Source: Terriglobus roseus (GTDB taxonomy: Bacteria; Acidobacteriota; Terriglobia; Terriglobales; Acidobacteriaceae). Taken from it: DNA of 64,000 nt. The stretch spans positions 372,001 through 436,000 of the forward strand of contig NZ_FNSD01000001.1 in the NCBI RefSeq assembly GCF_900105625.1, written 5' to 3'. Of this stretch, positions 1-9,509 are shown in pieces. Under the pieces are notes generated by a model. It ran no database searches. It was given only the letters and a program-made list of their open reading frames with translations, and was not told the origin of the DNA. Each line of letters opens with the position of its first letter. The stretch's first letter is position 1. Made by a program: the position numbers and the translations under genes.

Positions 1-936
1 TGGAATGACGTGATCGTCTTCGCGCAGAATCACCTCGGCATCCCGCAAAGTTCGGTACGTGCGACCGTGTTGATCGAGACAATCCTTGCAACCTTCGAGA
101 TGGACGAGATCCTCTACGAACTTCGAGATCATTCTGCGGGCTTGAATTGCGGCCGCTGGGACTACATCTTCTCGTTCATCAAGAAGCTCGCGGCAGACAA
201 GAGCATTTTGCTGCCTGACCGCGGACAAGTAACGATGGCGACGCACTTCATGCGTTCGTACTCGAAGCTTGCCATCAAAACCTGCCACCACCGCGAGATC
301 AGCGCTATGGGCGGCATGAGCGCGTTCATCCCGATCAAGAGCGATCCTGAGGCGAATGAGCGTGCGCTGGCGCAAGTTCGCGCGGACAAGGAGCGCGAAG
401 CCGGCGACGGTCACGACGGCACATGGGTTGCTCACCCGGGGCTCGTCCCAATCGCCATGGAGGTCTTCGACCGCCTGATGCCGGGACCGAACCAGATTGA
501 GAAGAAGCTTGAGGACTACACGGTCACCGCAGATGACCTGCTGCAGATCCCGAGCGGCCAGATTACGGAAGCCGGTCTGCGGCAGAACGTCGCCGTGGGT
601 CTAGGCTACGTGGAGGCATGGCTGCGCGGCATCGGCTGTGTGCCGCTCTTTAACCTGATGGAGGATGCGGCCACTGCGGAGATCAGCCGTGCGCAGCTTT
701 GGCAGTGGGTTCATCACAATGCGACGCTCGCCGATGGCCGGGCCGTTACGGCTGACCTTGTCGACACCATCATTGACGAGGAGCTGGGCAAGACCAAGCC
801 GACCGTGGATGCGAAGCGGTTTGCAGCCTACGAGCGCGCGGCGACGATGATGCGCGACCTCGTCCGCAGCGACCGCTTCGCGGACTTCCTGACGCTGCCC
901 GCCTACGCTTCGGTCCTCAAAGAAGGCCTGGCATAG
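1..936 (+). CDS. aceB: malate synthase, C-terminal part (5' end outside window)
   Basis: Glyoxylate-shunt enzyme that condenses glyoxylate and acetyl-CoA to malate in the cytoplasm. The frame is already open at base 1 (W-N-D before the GTG at 10), so about the last 311 residues are present. Visible family motifs are GRWDYIFSFIKK and, near the C-terminus, ITEAGLRQNVAVGLGYVEAW followed by the IGCVPLFNLMEDAATAEISR stretch typical of malate synthase A. The start and N-terminal TIM-barrel portion cannot be seen. It stands upstream of Ku on the same strand with about 200 bases between, so no operon is obvious. Assignment is by motif recognition. Confidence 0.93.
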   Translation, partial: WNDVIVFAQNHLGIPQSSVRATVLIETILATFEMDEILYELRDHSAGLNCGRWDYIFSFIKKLAADKSILLPDRGQVTMATHFMRSYSKLAIKTCHHREISAMGGMSAFIPIKSDPEANERALAQVRADKEREAGDGHDGTWVAHPGLVPIAMEVFDRLMPGPNQIEKKLEDYTVTADDLLQIPSGQITEAGLRQNVAVGLGYVEAWLRGIGCVPLFNLMEDAATAEISRAQLWQWVHHNATLADGRAVTADLVDTIIDEELGKTKPTVDAKRFAAYERAATMMRDLVRSDRFADFLTLPAYASVLKEGLA

Positions 937-1142
937 GGGAAGAGATGGCTGCCCTGCGTCTCGATTCTGAGACGTGGGTTCCACACAACGCCGTGAAGAA
1001 CCTAACCCACAGGGCGCCAGCCTTTGTTGACCAGTCGGGTATTCACCAGTCAGTAACGGCATTGACATCGCTGTGCCTGCGATACATCCTGCCATTGCCC
1101 CGTAAGAATCACACAACGGTACACAGGGAGCAGGTAATCGCA

Positions 1143-2168
1143 ATGGCTCGTCCATATTGGTCAGGCACCATCCAGATTTCGCTCGTCTCATTCGCGGTGA
1201 AGTTCTTCGTCGCCACCGAAGCAAAGAGCCAGATACGCTTCCACCAGATCAGCCGCTCCACCGGCGAGCGCGTTCGGCACCAGAAGGTGCTGGCGTCTTC
1301 GCTTGAGGAGAACGATGGTGGCAGCGGTGAGGACGAGTCCCAGGCATCGTCGACCGTCGGTAAAGACGATATCGTCAAGGGCTACGAATACGCCAAGGGC
1401 CAGTACGTGATGATCGAGCCCAGCGAAATTGCCAATCTCCGCGTGCCGTCGAAGCATGCCATCTCCATTGAGCAGTTTGTCGACGAGAGCGAGATCGATC
1501 CCGCGTACTTTGAGAAGCCCTACTTCGTCGCTCCCGATGGGGATGCGCAGGCGGAGGCCTTCGCCGTGGTCCGGGAAGCAATGGGCAAGGCCGGCAAGGT
1601 TGGCATCGGCAAGATTGCCTTTGCCGGACGCGAGCACGTCGTTGCCATCATGGCCAGCAAAGACGACGAGGGCCGCGGCCTGATGGCGTACACCATGCGC
1701 TACCAGGAAGAGTTACGCAATCCCAACGTGTACTTCGCCAGCATTCCCAAGGTGGAGATCGAAGAGGATCAGCTGGAACTCGCGCAGCAGCTCATCAAAA
1801 AGAAGACTGCGAAGTTCGATCCGAAGCGTTACAAGGATGGCTACGAGGTTGCACTCAAGGAACTCGTCGATGCAAAGGTCCACAACGAACCGATCCCTGT
1901 GGAAGAGCCAGCACCGAAGCGCGCGAAGGTCGTCAACCTGATGGATGCGCTGCGTAGTAGCCTCGCTGGCAAAGCCGATGCGGATGACGAGACTGACGCG
2001 CCGCCTCCCGGAACCAAGAAGACGGCTGCAAAGACCGAGACGAAGAAGTCTTCAAAGAAGAGCACGGTCACCGAGATGCCGCGTCGCGATCAGGTGACTC
2101 CGGAACGCAAGAAAGCATCGGCAAGCGTCAAGCCTGCGAAGGCTTCGCCCCGGCATAAGTCGGCCTAG
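1143..2168 (+). CDS. ku: Ku protein, non-homologous end joining
   Basis: Bacterial Ku homodimer ring that binds double-strand DNA ends and recruits LigD. The start ATG at 1143 follows GGGAGCAGG and begins MARPYWSGTIQISLVSFAVK, the usual Ku N-terminus; the frame is open upstream to 945 but that stretch does not look like Ku. Length is 341 residues. The core beta-barrel runs to about residue 270, followed by a Lys/Ala-rich basic tail (repeated KK, TKKTAAK) like the C-terminal extensions known to bind DNA and LigD. A hairpin terminator follows, then ligD in the same orientation, giving a complete two-gene NHEJ locus. Confidence 0.95.
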   Translation: MARPYWSGTIQISLVSFAVKFFVATEAKSQIRFHQISRSTGERVRHQKVLASSLEENDGGSGEDESQASSTVGKDDIVKGYEYAKGQYVMIEPSEIANLRVPSKHAISIEQFVDESEIDPAYFEKPYFVAPDGDAQAEAFAVVREAMGKAGKVGIGKIAFAGREHVVAIMASKDDEGRGLMAYTMRYQEELRNPNVYFASIPKVEIEEDQLELAQQLIKKKTAKFDPKRYKDGYEVALKELVDAKVHNEPIPVEEPAPKRAKVVNLMDALRSSLAGKADADDETDAPPPGTKKTAAKTETKKSSKKSTVTEMPRRDQVTPERKKASASVKPAKASPRHKSA

Positions 2169-2189
2169 GATACCGGCAACGACACACAC

Positions 2190-2221
2190 AGGGTGCGGCT
2201 TCGGTCGCACCCTCTCTCTTT
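2190..2221 (+). terminator. rho-independent terminator after ku
   Basis: An 8-bp perfect stem (AGGGTGCG at 2190-2197 with CGCACCCT at 2206-2213) encloses a GCTTCGGT loop and is followed by a pyrimidine run CTCTCTTT. It lies between the Ku stop and the ligD start, so ligD may have its own promoter or be reached by readthrough. Confidence 0.7.
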
Positions 2222-2247
2222 GGCAAACTCAAGCATCATAAACACCC

Positions 2248-5076
2248 ATGGCAAAGGCGAAGAAAGCCACGAACTCTGCAGTGTCCAGCGCGGGCGATGC
2301 TGTTGACGAACAGCTTGCTCGTTACCGCTCCATGCGCGACTTCAAGGTCACGGCGGAGCCCAGCGGCGCAGCGAAGTGGAAGACGGTTGAGGCGCTGCCC
2401 TTTGTCATTCAGAAGCACGCTGCTACGCGGCTCCACTATGACTTTCGGCTGGGCTGGAATGGTGTCCTGAAGAGCTGGGCCGTCGCCAAGGGGCCCAGCT
2501 ACAACGTGCACGACCGGCGGCTGGCCGTGCAGGTGGAAGATCACCCGATGGAGTACGGCGGCTTCGAAGGCATCATTCCTCGGGGCCAGTATGGCGGCGG
2601 TACTGTGATGGTGTGGGACCAGGGGACGTGGGAGCCTCACGTCGATGTTGAGGAGGGCCTGCGCAAAGGCTCGCTGAAGTTCGGCATCAACGGCACCAAG
2701 ATGCACGGCAACTGGACGCTGGTCCGCATGGGTGGCAAGGCCGCGCAGGGGGGCAAGCCAAACTGGCTCCTCATCAAGGAGCATGATGAATTCGAGCGCG
2801 GCCCGGACGACCCGTGCATCACGGAAGAGATGCCGAATTCGGCAGTGACGGATCGATCGCTCGAAGAGATTGCCACCGCCAGCACCCATGTGTGGAACAG
2901 CAAGGAGACCGCCGGCGAAAGCCAGGCCTGGTATCGGGACCGTGCACGTGACGCCGACACCGCATCCACGGGTGTAAAAGCTGCCGTGAGATCAGCGAGC
3001 AAGCCGGCCGCGAAAGGCCCGGGTAAGCTCGCGGCTGCCTCTGCGATTGACTTCAGCCTGATCGAGAAGCTGCCCAGGGAGCGGCTGCCGGAGTTCCTGA
3101 AACCGCAGCTTGCGGGTGAGACAACGGCACCACCGGCTGGCGATGAATGGATGCATGAACTGAAGCTTGACGGCTACCGCGTGCAGGCGCGGAAGCATGG
3201 CAACAGCGTGGAACTATATACACGCAGCGGGCTCGACTGGACGCACCGCATGAAACCCATCGCAGAGGCCGTGAAGAAGCTTCCGGTGGAGGATGCCCTC
3301 CTTGACGGCGAGGTGTGCGTGCTGGATGACAAGGGCCTTTCGAGCTTCGCGCGTCTTCAGGCTTCGTTTGAGAAGAACGAAAAACATCCGCTCACCTTCT
3401 TTGTCTTCGACTTACTGCATATCAATGGGCATAACCCGCGAAACCTGCCGCTGCGCGAACGTAAGGCGCTGTTGCAAAGTTTCGTCACCGGTGATGCCGA
3501 CGTTCGAATGAGCGAAGATCTTGTCGGCGACGGCACAAAGATCTTTCATGCCGCTTGCGAACTGCACGCGGAGGGCATCATCTCGAAGCGAGCGGACGGA
3601 GTCTACTCCCCGGGCCGCAGTGCGCAATGGGTGAAATCGAAGTGCGTCCACGAACAGGAGTTCGTCGTGGGCGGATGGGTCGATCTGTCGAACGGCACAC
3701 GAGGCATCGGCTCGCTGCTGCTGGGCTATTACGACGACGCGGGAAAGCTGATCTATGCGGGCCGTACCGGCACCGGCTTTACGCAGAAGATCCACAAGAT
3801 GCTACGCGATAAGCTCGATGCGCTGGAGCAGAAGACGATGCCGTTTGCGGCAATCAGTGCAGAAGGTCGACGCGGCGCGCACTGGGTCAAGCCGAAGTTG
3901 GTCGTACAGGTCCGTTTCGCGACGTGGACCGCGGATCAACAGGTCCGGCAAGCCTCGTATCAAGGTCTGCGCGAAGACAAAGCTGCTGACGAAGTGCGGC
4001 GCGAGATGGGGCCACCGTCAGCGAAACACAAGATAGCTGCATCGCCGGTGAAGGCTGATCTTGCAGAGTTGAAGGCACCGAAGAAGCCTCTCCCGAAAGC
4101 TGCGAAGGTCAGCGTACGGGACCAGAAGATCGCACTGGTGAAAGGCTCACTGCCCCCGTCAAACGAAGGCTCGCCGATGCCGGCCATTCGGCTCACGCAT
4201 CCCGACAAAATCGTCGATCCCGAGAGCGGCGTGACCAAGCAGAAACTTGCCGAATATCTATGGGCCGTCGCGCCGCAGATGTTGCCGCCCATCGCGGACC
4301 GACCTCTGAGCCTGGTGCGATGCCCAGAAGGTTCGTCGAAGCAGTGCTTCTATCAAAAGCATGTCAACCACCTGCTGCCGAAGGGCGTCGGCTCAGTAAT
4401 GGTAGCGGACAAAAAAGGTGGCGCACCGGAACCGTACATCACGCTGAACGATGCGGAGGCTCTCGCAGGCCTGGCGCAGATGTCCGTGCTGGAGATTCAT
4501 CCGTGGGGCTCGCGAAATGAGCACCTGGAGGAGCCCGATCGCATCATCATTGACTTGGATCCGGATGAGAGCCTGGCGTGGTCCACGGTGTGCGAGGCAG
4601 CGCTGGAAGTTCGCAGCCTGCTGGATGCGATGAAGCTGAAGAGCTTTGTGAAGACAACTGGCGGCAAGGGACTGCACGTCTGCTTCCCCATCGCTCCAGA
4701 GCACGACTTCGCGGTGATGAAGGCGTGGGCGCATGGTCTGGTTCAGGCCATGGAGAAGGCGCGTCCGGAGCTCTACCTGTCGAAGATGTCGAAGGCTGCT
4801 CGGACCGGCAAGATCTACCTGGACTACCTGCGGAATGAGCGAGGCGCTACGGCCGTGGCGCCTTACAGCATGCGCGCCCGGGCTGGGCTGCCGGTTAGCG
4901 TTCCGCTGGAATGGGAGGAACTGACGGGCAAAGAACGGCCGCGTTTCACGGTTGAGGACTTCGCAGAGTGGCGGCACCGGCTAGCGAGCGATCCCTGGAA
5001 TGCCATGCTCTTGGTAAGACAGAAGATCAGAAAGGACGCGCTGGAGCGCTTCGCCGGGAAGACGAAGCGCTCCTGA
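2248..5076 (+). CDS. ligD: multifunctional DNA ligase LigD (phosphoesterase-ligase-polymerase)
   Basis: ATP-dependent end-joining ligase of 942 residues. The order of domains is phosphoesterase (about 50-190; HAATRLHYDFRL gives H57, H63 and D65), adenylating ligase (about 290-590; ELKLDGYR with nucleophile Lys306 in KLDG), and primase/polymerase (about 650-930; IIIDLDPDES with metal-binding D769 and D771). Basic Ala/Lys linkers separate them. This PE-LIG-POL order is one of the known permutations; Pseudomonas and Mycobacterium LigD differ in where POL sits. Ku is directly upstream. The second lysine-rich linker around residue 600 joins ligase to polymerase. All three active sites look intact, so full NHEJ is expected. 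Confidence 0.96.
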   Translation: MAKAKKATNSAVSSAGDAVDEQLARYRSMRDFKVTAEPSGAAKWKTVEALPFVIQKHAATRLHYDFRLGWNGVLKSWAVAKGPSYNVHDRRLAVQVEDHPMEYGGFEGIIPRGQYGGGTVMVWDQGTWEPHVDVEEGLRKGSLKFGINGTKMHGNWTLVRMGGKAAQGGKPNWLLIKEHDEFERGPDDPCITEEMPNSAVTDRSLEEIATASTHVWNSKETAGESQAWYRDRARDADTASTGVKAAVRSASKPAAKGPGKLAAASAIDFSLIEKLPRERLPEFLKPQLAGETTAPPAGDEWMHELKLDGYRVQARKHGNSVELYTRSGLDWTHRMKPIAEAVKKLPVEDALLDGEVCVLDDKGLSSFARLQASFEKNEKHPLTFFVFDLLHINGHNPRNLPLRERKALLQSFVTGDADVRMSEDLVGDGTKIFHAACELHAEGIISKRADGVYSPGRSAQWVKSKCVHEQEFVVGGWVDLSNGTRGIGSLLLGYYDDAGKLIYAGRTGTGFTQKIHKMLRDKLDALEQKTMPFAAISAEGRRGAHWVKPKLVVQVRFATWTADQQVRQASYQGLREDKAADEVRREMGPPSAKHKIAASPVKADLAELKAPKKPLPKAAKVSVRDQKIALVKGSLPPSNEGSPMPAIRLTHPDKIVDPESGVTKQKLAEYLWAVAPQMLPPIADRPLSLVRCPEGSSKQCFYQKHVNHLLPKGVGSVMVADKKGGAPEPYITLNDAEALAGLAQMSVLEIHPWGSRNEHLEEPDRIIIDLDPDESLAWSTVCEAALEVRSLLDAMKLKSFVKTTGGKGLHVCFPIAPEHDFAVMKAWAHGLVQAMEKARPELYLSKMSKAARTGKIYLDYLRNERGATAVAPYSMRARAGLPVSVPLEWEELTGKERPRFTVEDFAEWRHRLASDPWNAMLLVRQKIRKDALERFAGKTKRS

Positions 5077-5083
5077 GCGCCGA

Positions 5084-6187
5084 TTACTTCGTGACGCCGA
5101 AGGTGAAGACCGTCATTGACTGGAAGGTTTGACCCGGCTTCAGCAATGTGGTCGGGAACGCCGGATGATTGGGCGAGTCTGGGAAGTGCTGCGTCTCGAG
5201 ACAGAAGCCGCCGCGACGGACATACTTCATTCCGCCAGTGCCGGTATTCACGCCGTCTTTCATGGAGTTGCCGGTGTAGAACTGAACGCCTGGCTCCGTC
5301 GTCGAAACGGTGAGAGTACGGCCTGATCCCGGATCGCTGACCACTGCGGCCGTATGCAGCACACCGGCTTTGCCGTTGAGGACCCAGTTGTGGTCGTAGC
5401 CACCGCCCAGCTTCAACTGATCGTTCTTCAGATCGATGCGCTCCCCGATGACGTGCGGCGTGCGGAAGTCAAAGGGCGTGCCAGCAACCGGCGGCAGATC
5501 GCCGGTGGGGATCAGCACAGAATCGACCGGCGTATAGCGGTCCGCGTCAATCTGGATCTTGTGATTGACGATGGTTCCATTCCCTTCACCGCCCAGGTTG
5601 AAGTAGGAATGGTTCGTCAGGTTCAGCACCGTGGACTTCGTCGTGGTGGCGCTGTAAGCAATCTTCAAAGCATGGCCCTGCAGCGTGTAGCGAACATGCG
5701 CGGTGAGCTCGCCGGGGTAGCCCTGGTCCCCATCGGGCGAAACCAGCGTCATCTCGACGCCCTCAGGAATAATCTTCGCCGTCCATACGCGCGCGGAGAA
5801 GCCATCCGTGCCGCCGTGCAGCGACTGACCATTGTTGTTGATGGGGACGTGATAGGTTTTGCCATCGATCGTGAACTGGCCCTTCGCGATGCGATTGCCG
5901 TAACGTCCGACGACCGCGCCAAAGTAGGTGCCACCATCATTGACATAGCCGTCAAGATTTGCGGAACCGAGCACAACGTCTGCCGTCTTGCCGTGGCTAT
6001 CCGGTGCGAGGATACTCTGGATCCGCGCGCCGTACGTGATGATCTTTACTTCCAGGCTGGCGTCTTTCAGCGTGTAAATGTCGACCGCCTTGCCATCCTT
6101 CGTGGATCCGAAGGAAGCCTTGGATACCTGTGCCTCTAAGCTCATACCCATCAATCCCAGCGCCAGCAGCGCAATCGCATGTTTCAT
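5084..6187 (-). CDS. galM: secreted aldose 1-epimerase (mutarotase)
   Basis: Interconverts alpha and beta anomers of aldoses. I place the start at the ATG at 6187 rather than the upstream one at 6208, because AGGA sits ahead of it and it begins a clean signal peptide, MKHAIALLALGLMGMSLEAQ. The mature part shows GalM-family motifs: NGQSLHGG, VGRYGNRIAKG, LTNHSYFNLGG with the catalytic-region His, and GVQFYTGN near the end. Export suggests it acts on sugars released outside the cytoplasm. It ends a few bases from the ligD stop in a tail-to-tail arrangement. Confidence 0.93.
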   Translation of the reverse strand: MKHAIALLALGLMGMSLEAQVSKASFGSTKDGKAVDIYTLKDASLEVKIITYGARIQSILAPDSHGKTADVVLGSANLDGYVNDGGTYFGAVVGRYGNRIAKGQFTIDGKTYHVPINNNGQSLHGGTDGFSARVWTAKIIPEGVEMTLVSPDGDQGYPGELTAHVRYTLQGHALKIAYSATTTKSTVLNLTNHSYFNLGGEGNGTIVNHKIQIDADRYTPVDSVLIPTGDLPPVAGTPFDFRTPHVIGERIDLKNDQLKLGGGYDHNWVLNGKAGVLHTAAVVSDPGSGRTLTVSTTEPGVQFYTGNSMKDGVNTGTGGMKYVRRGGFCLETQHFPDSPNHPAFPTTLLKPGQTFQSMTVFTFGVTK

Positions 6188-6319
6188 CGTCCGGTTCCTG
6201 CCTTCCACCGCTGTAATCGCGGCACCGGCGAAGTATAACCGCCAACGCTCCGTCCCGCGAGACGCCGTGTGTATTCAGTGGTATGTCCCACTGTGACGAT
6301 CTATACTGATATCAGTTCT

Positions 6320-6348
6320 TTGACAGCGCTGCATTTGCAACGCTCGAA
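6320..6348 (+). promoter_or_regulatory. possible sigma-70 promoter of the tmRNA gene
   Basis: A perfect TTGACA at 6320-6325 lies about 40 bases ahead of the tmRNA 5' end, which is the right distance. The -10 position after a 17-base spacer reads roughly CTCGAA, a poor match, so this is a weak call. Confidence 0.3.
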
Positions 6349-6363
6349 GCTGCTCCACCAAGT

Positions 6364-6718
6364 GGGGGCGTCATGGTTTCGACGGGGTTGCTTGTGGCAG
6401 AGAGGCATGCCGGGGTGTGGACACCCGTAATCGCTCACAAAACTATAAGTGCCGAACCTCAGTTCGCTCTTGCTGCTTAATTAGTTAATCAGCCGATCGC
6501 TCAAGCTTCGCCTACGGGCCTGTACCGATCGTCGCACAGTAGGCTGGTCAAAGCTGTTCCGTCTGTACGGCAATGACGAGATCGATCAGACTGGTCGCCG
6601 GCGCATCTTCGTCCGTTCTAAGTTCCGGTGACGAGACAAAAATGAACAAGGAAAAAGCATGAAAGCTCTCTGTCGTTGGTTTCTTCGGACGGGAGTTCGA
6701 TTCTCCCCGCCTCCACCA
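6364..6718 (+). ncRNA. ssrA: transfer-messenger RNA (tmRNA)
   Basis: Rescues stalled ribosomes and tags the nascent peptide for proteolysis. The 5' end GGGGGCG (6364-6370) followed by TCATGGTTTCGACGGGGTT is the conserved tmRNA start. The 3' end has a T-arm (GGGAG/CTCCC around TTCGATT), acceptor CGCCTCC, discriminator A and encoded CCA ending at 6718; the two acceptor strands pair with one G-U. The tag frame begins at GCT 6433 and reads AHKTISAEPQFALAA before TAA at 6478. The ALAA end is the usual protease signal. Length is 355 nt. Confidence 0.95.
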
Positions 6719-6744
6719 CTTCCTTACAATCTGCGCTTCACACC

Positions 6745-6764
6745 TCCCCGATTCAAGTCGGGGG
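6745..6764 (+). terminator. hairpin after tmRNA
   Basis: CCCCGA and TCGGGG form a 6-bp stem around TTCAAG about 27 bases past the tmRNA CCA. No strong U-run follows. The next 210 bases up to 6980 hold nothing else that I can recognise. Confidence 0.45.
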
Positions 6765-6979
6765 CGATCGGCCCGTTGTTGTTTGATGAATGGCGCTGCA
6801 GCTCCGCATGCGCGTTGACGTGGCAGGTCGACAACGTACTCCTGCTGGTCCGCGCGTCGATCTCCATCGAGGATGATGTTCTGCAAAATGTGCTCTCTTT
6901 TGACAAGAAACGTCTCCGCTGGCTCCTCGATCCTTGAGTAGAGGCCAGGCCGTTCCGGCTCCGGAGGCGTTCCAAAACG

Positions 6980-8089
6980 ATGAAACGGTCAGCAATGAAG
7001 ATTATGGCGATCGTCGTCTTCGCCTTGATGATGGGCAATGCGAAGGCAGTCGTCGTAGCGATGAATGCAGATTCCGCGACAGCCGTTCTTACTGCCTTAG
7101 AGAATCCCGCGTTATCCCGCGAGGAATGCCTCAGAATCGCGGCGATGCCTGGCAATCAGGGCGTGATACGTAAGTCGCGAGAGTTCGGCTTCGACACAAA
7201 CACGCAGAATTTTGCCGATGCTCTCTACGCCTCGGCGCGTGGCATAGCGCCAAAGGATTCGCTTGCCAGGTCATACTACTTCGACATAGTGAAGCAGAAG
7301 ACGCCGCAGATCCGCGCGTTGATTCGGCAGATTAACGCGAACCCAGATAACTTCCAAGGCGCAATCCAGAAGCGCCTTGCTCCGTTCACGCCGCAAGGAA
7401 CTGACTTGCCGCTGCAGGGGTACATCGTAGCTGCGGGTGACGGAGGAGGCTATGCATTCGGGGGGACCGACTTCTATCTGAATCTCGGAAACATGAACGA
7501 CTTCTTAAGCGCGAGAGTGACCACGGCACATGAGCTCTACCATGCGATTCAAGGTGTCTTTGCAACGTCTCGTGGGAGCTTCGGCGATCTTCCTCTTCTC
7601 GAGGGACTGAGCAAGACGACGCAAGCATGCCTGAAGACAAAGCAGCTCTTTTCGAATCTCTACGAAGAAGGTTCTGCGGTCTACGTGCAGGGTTCTGGAC
7701 CGTCCGAACTGGATAACGGGACTTCGGAGATCGCAAACAGACAGAAGGCCGATCTCGAAGACGGTATCAGATATGCCCGGGCCAATGCTTCTCTGCTGGA
7801 GATGTCTGTCATCTCGCTCAACGCCCCCGAGGCTATGCCGTACGACGATGTATATCGCGTCGATTTCTTCGGACATGGGTTCCTGTACAGCACCGCCTAT
7901 CTCATGGCCAAAGCCATCGTGGATCAGGACGGACCTGGTGGTCTCAGTGCTCTGCTTGAACTTCCGCCCGAGCAATTCATTCTTCGTTACACGCAGCTCA
8001 GGGCATACGGGAAAGGCAATGACCATCCGAAGCTCGGATCGAATACGATCCAGGCCGCGAGGTCTTTGCCGAAGGTCTGTCCTCGCTAA
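6980..8089 (+). CDS. secreted HExxH protein, putative zinc metallopeptidase (DUF5700-like)
   Basis: A 369-residue protein with an N-terminal signal peptide (MKRSAMKIMAIVVFALMMGN followed by A-K-A). A CGGAGG lies about 12 bases before the ATG. Near residue 178 the segment TTAHELYHAIQ contains HELYH, an HExxH zinc-binding motif typical of gluzincin-like peptidases; a later EEGSAVYVQ could carry the third ligand. The overall pattern recalls DUF5700 putative zinc-dependent peptidases, but I cannot confirm that family. It stands alone between the tmRNA and a reductase gene. The 240 bases after it contain no gene that I can support. Confidence 0.7.
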   Translation: MKRSAMKIMAIVVFALMMGNAKAVVVAMNADSATAVLTALENPALSREECLRIAAMPGNQGVIRKSREFGFDTNTQNFADALYASARGIAPKDSLARSYYFDIVKQKTPQIRALIRQINANPDNFQGAIQKRLAPFTPQGTDLPLQGYIVAAGDGGGYAFGGTDFYLNLGNMNDFLSARVTTAHELYHAIQGVFATSRGSFGDLPLLEGLSKTTQACLKTKQLFSNLYEEGSAVYVQGSGPSELDNGTSEIANRQKADLEDGIRYARANASLLEMSVISLNAPEAMPYDDVYRVDFFGHGFLYSTAYLMAKAIVDQDGPGGLSALLELPPEQFILRYTQLRAYGKGNDHPKLGSNTIQAARSLPKVCPR

Positions 8090-8330
8090 AGCGCGAGCGA
8101 AGCAACCGTTAATTTTCCTTCTCGCGTTGTTGAGCATCCGCCCGACATTTTGCAAAGCCTGACTTGCGATTTCCCTTCGCATTGCTTTATCTGCAAATTG
8201 CAGGCAGGAGGGCGCGACATATTGGCCCTGCGTTAGTGCTTCCGTCGCATACTCACTGACTTTCCGCTTCTCCCGCCGCCTGCAGACCATCTAATTCCTG
8301 TCAAGCAATCGGTTCACGAAGAGGAGTTTC

Positions 8331-9395
8331 ATGTCTCAGAAGACAGCACTGGTAGTCGGCTCGACCGGCATCGTTGGTCTTAATCTCGCCACGCATTTGG
8401 CCGAACAGGATTGGGCCGTCTACGGGTTGGCACGCAAGCCGGCGTCTGCTCCAGGCATCCACGCCGTCGCGGCAGACCTTCTTGATCCGGCTACGCTCGC
8501 TAACGCTTTAAAGGAAGTCAAGCCGACGCATGTCTATATCACCACGTGGATGCGTCAGCCGACCGAGGCGGAGAACATCCGTGTGAACAGCGCGATGGTC
8601 CGCAACCTTTTGGCAGCAGTCGCTGTATCGAATTCGGTTGAACACGTTGGTTTGGTGACAGGCCTGAAGCACTATCTGGGACCGTTCGAGGCATATGGCA
8701 AGGGCAAGCTCCCCGCGACCCCCTTCCGCGAAGAGCAGGGTCGGCTTGATATCGAAAACTTCTACTATGCGCAGGAAGACGAAGTCTTCGCGGCAGCCAA
8801 GCGCCAGGGCTTTGGCTGGAGCGTCCACCGTCCGCATACCATCATCGGCTATGCCGTCGGCAACGCCATGAACATGGGCGTCACGCTTGCCGCCTACGCC
8901 TCCATCTGTCGCGAAACGGGTCGGCCCTTCGTGTTCCCCGGTTCGGCTGCACAGTGGAATGGCCTGACCGACATGACCGATGCACGGCTGCTCGCGCGTC
9001 ACCTCTTGTGGGCTGGAACGACTCCCGCGGCACGGGACCAGGCATTCAACGTCGTGAATGGCGACGTCTTCCGCTGGAGCTGGATGTGGGAACGCATCGC
9101 CGACTGGTTTGGCATCGACCCTGCACCGTTCCCCGACACGATTTCGCCCCTGGAAATACAACTCGCCGACGCCGCCTCGATCTGGGCCGATATGGCGCAG
9201 AAGTACAAACTGGCTGAACCGAAACTGGAAACGCTCATCTCTCCTTGGCACACAGACGCCGATCTGGGCCGGCCAATAGAAGTGATGACCGACATGAGCA
9301 AGAGCCGCAAGCTGGGCTTCCTCGACTACCAGGCCACGGATGACAGCTTCTTCGACCTCTTCACACGCCTACGGGAGAGCGCTCTGATCCCGTAA
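8331..9395 (+). CDS. SDR family NAD(P)-dependent reductase, PRISE-like
   Basis: A cytoplasmic Rossmann-fold oxidoreductase of 354 residues. The N-terminus ALVVGSTGIVGLNLATHLAE has the dinucleotide-binding glycine pattern GxxGxxG. Later motifs (YYAQEDEVF, SVHRPHTIIGYA, NVVNGDVFRWSWMWERIADW) match the progesterone 5-beta-reductase/iridoid-synthase-like (PRISE) branch, which reduces enone-type substrates. The active-site Tyr is probably in FYYAQEDE. GAGGAG lies 7 bases ahead of the ATG. The natural substrate cannot be read from the sequence. Confidence 0.85.
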   Translation: MSQKTALVVGSTGIVGLNLATHLAEQDWAVYGLARKPASAPGIHAVAADLLDPATLANALKEVKPTHVYITTWMRQPTEAENIRVNSAMVRNLLAAVAVSNSVEHVGLVTGLKHYLGPFEAYGKGKLPATPFREEQGRLDIENFYYAQEDEVFAAAKRQGFGWSVHRPHTIIGYAVGNAMNMGVTLAAYASICRETGRPFVFPGSAAQWNGLTDMTDARLLARHLLWAGTTPAARDQAFNVVNGDVFRWSWMWERIADWFGIDPAPFPDTISPLEIQLADAASIWADMAQKYKLAEPKLETLISPWHTDADLGRPIEVMTDMSKSRKLGFLDYQATDDSFFDLFTRLRESALIP

Positions 9396-9444
9396 GGGCT
9401 CTTGTTGCAAGCCATTGCGTTCCCTGGTTATCAGCGAACCGAAT

Positions 9445-9475
9445 CGGACCTGATCGAGAAGTTCGATCAGGTCCG
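9445..9475 (+). terminator. terminator-like hairpin
   Basis: A perfect 13-bp stem (CGGACCTGATCGA at 9445-9457, TCGATCAGGTCCG at 9463-9475) with a 5-base loop, 50 bases after the reductase stop and 35 bases before tRNA-Leu. No U-tract follows. Confidence 0.6.
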
Positions 9476-9509
9476 ACCTTTGCGCGAAATACAGATAAAC
9501 TTGAAGGAC

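Noticed and set aside
945-1142. 66-codon N-terminal extension of Ku
   Set aside because: No Ku-like sequence in it and a good ribosome-binding site precedes the ATG at 1143.
5354-6139. 261-codon plus-strand frame
   Set aside because: It is the exact antisense of galM, has no ribosome-binding site and reads as low-complexity Arg/Val sequence.
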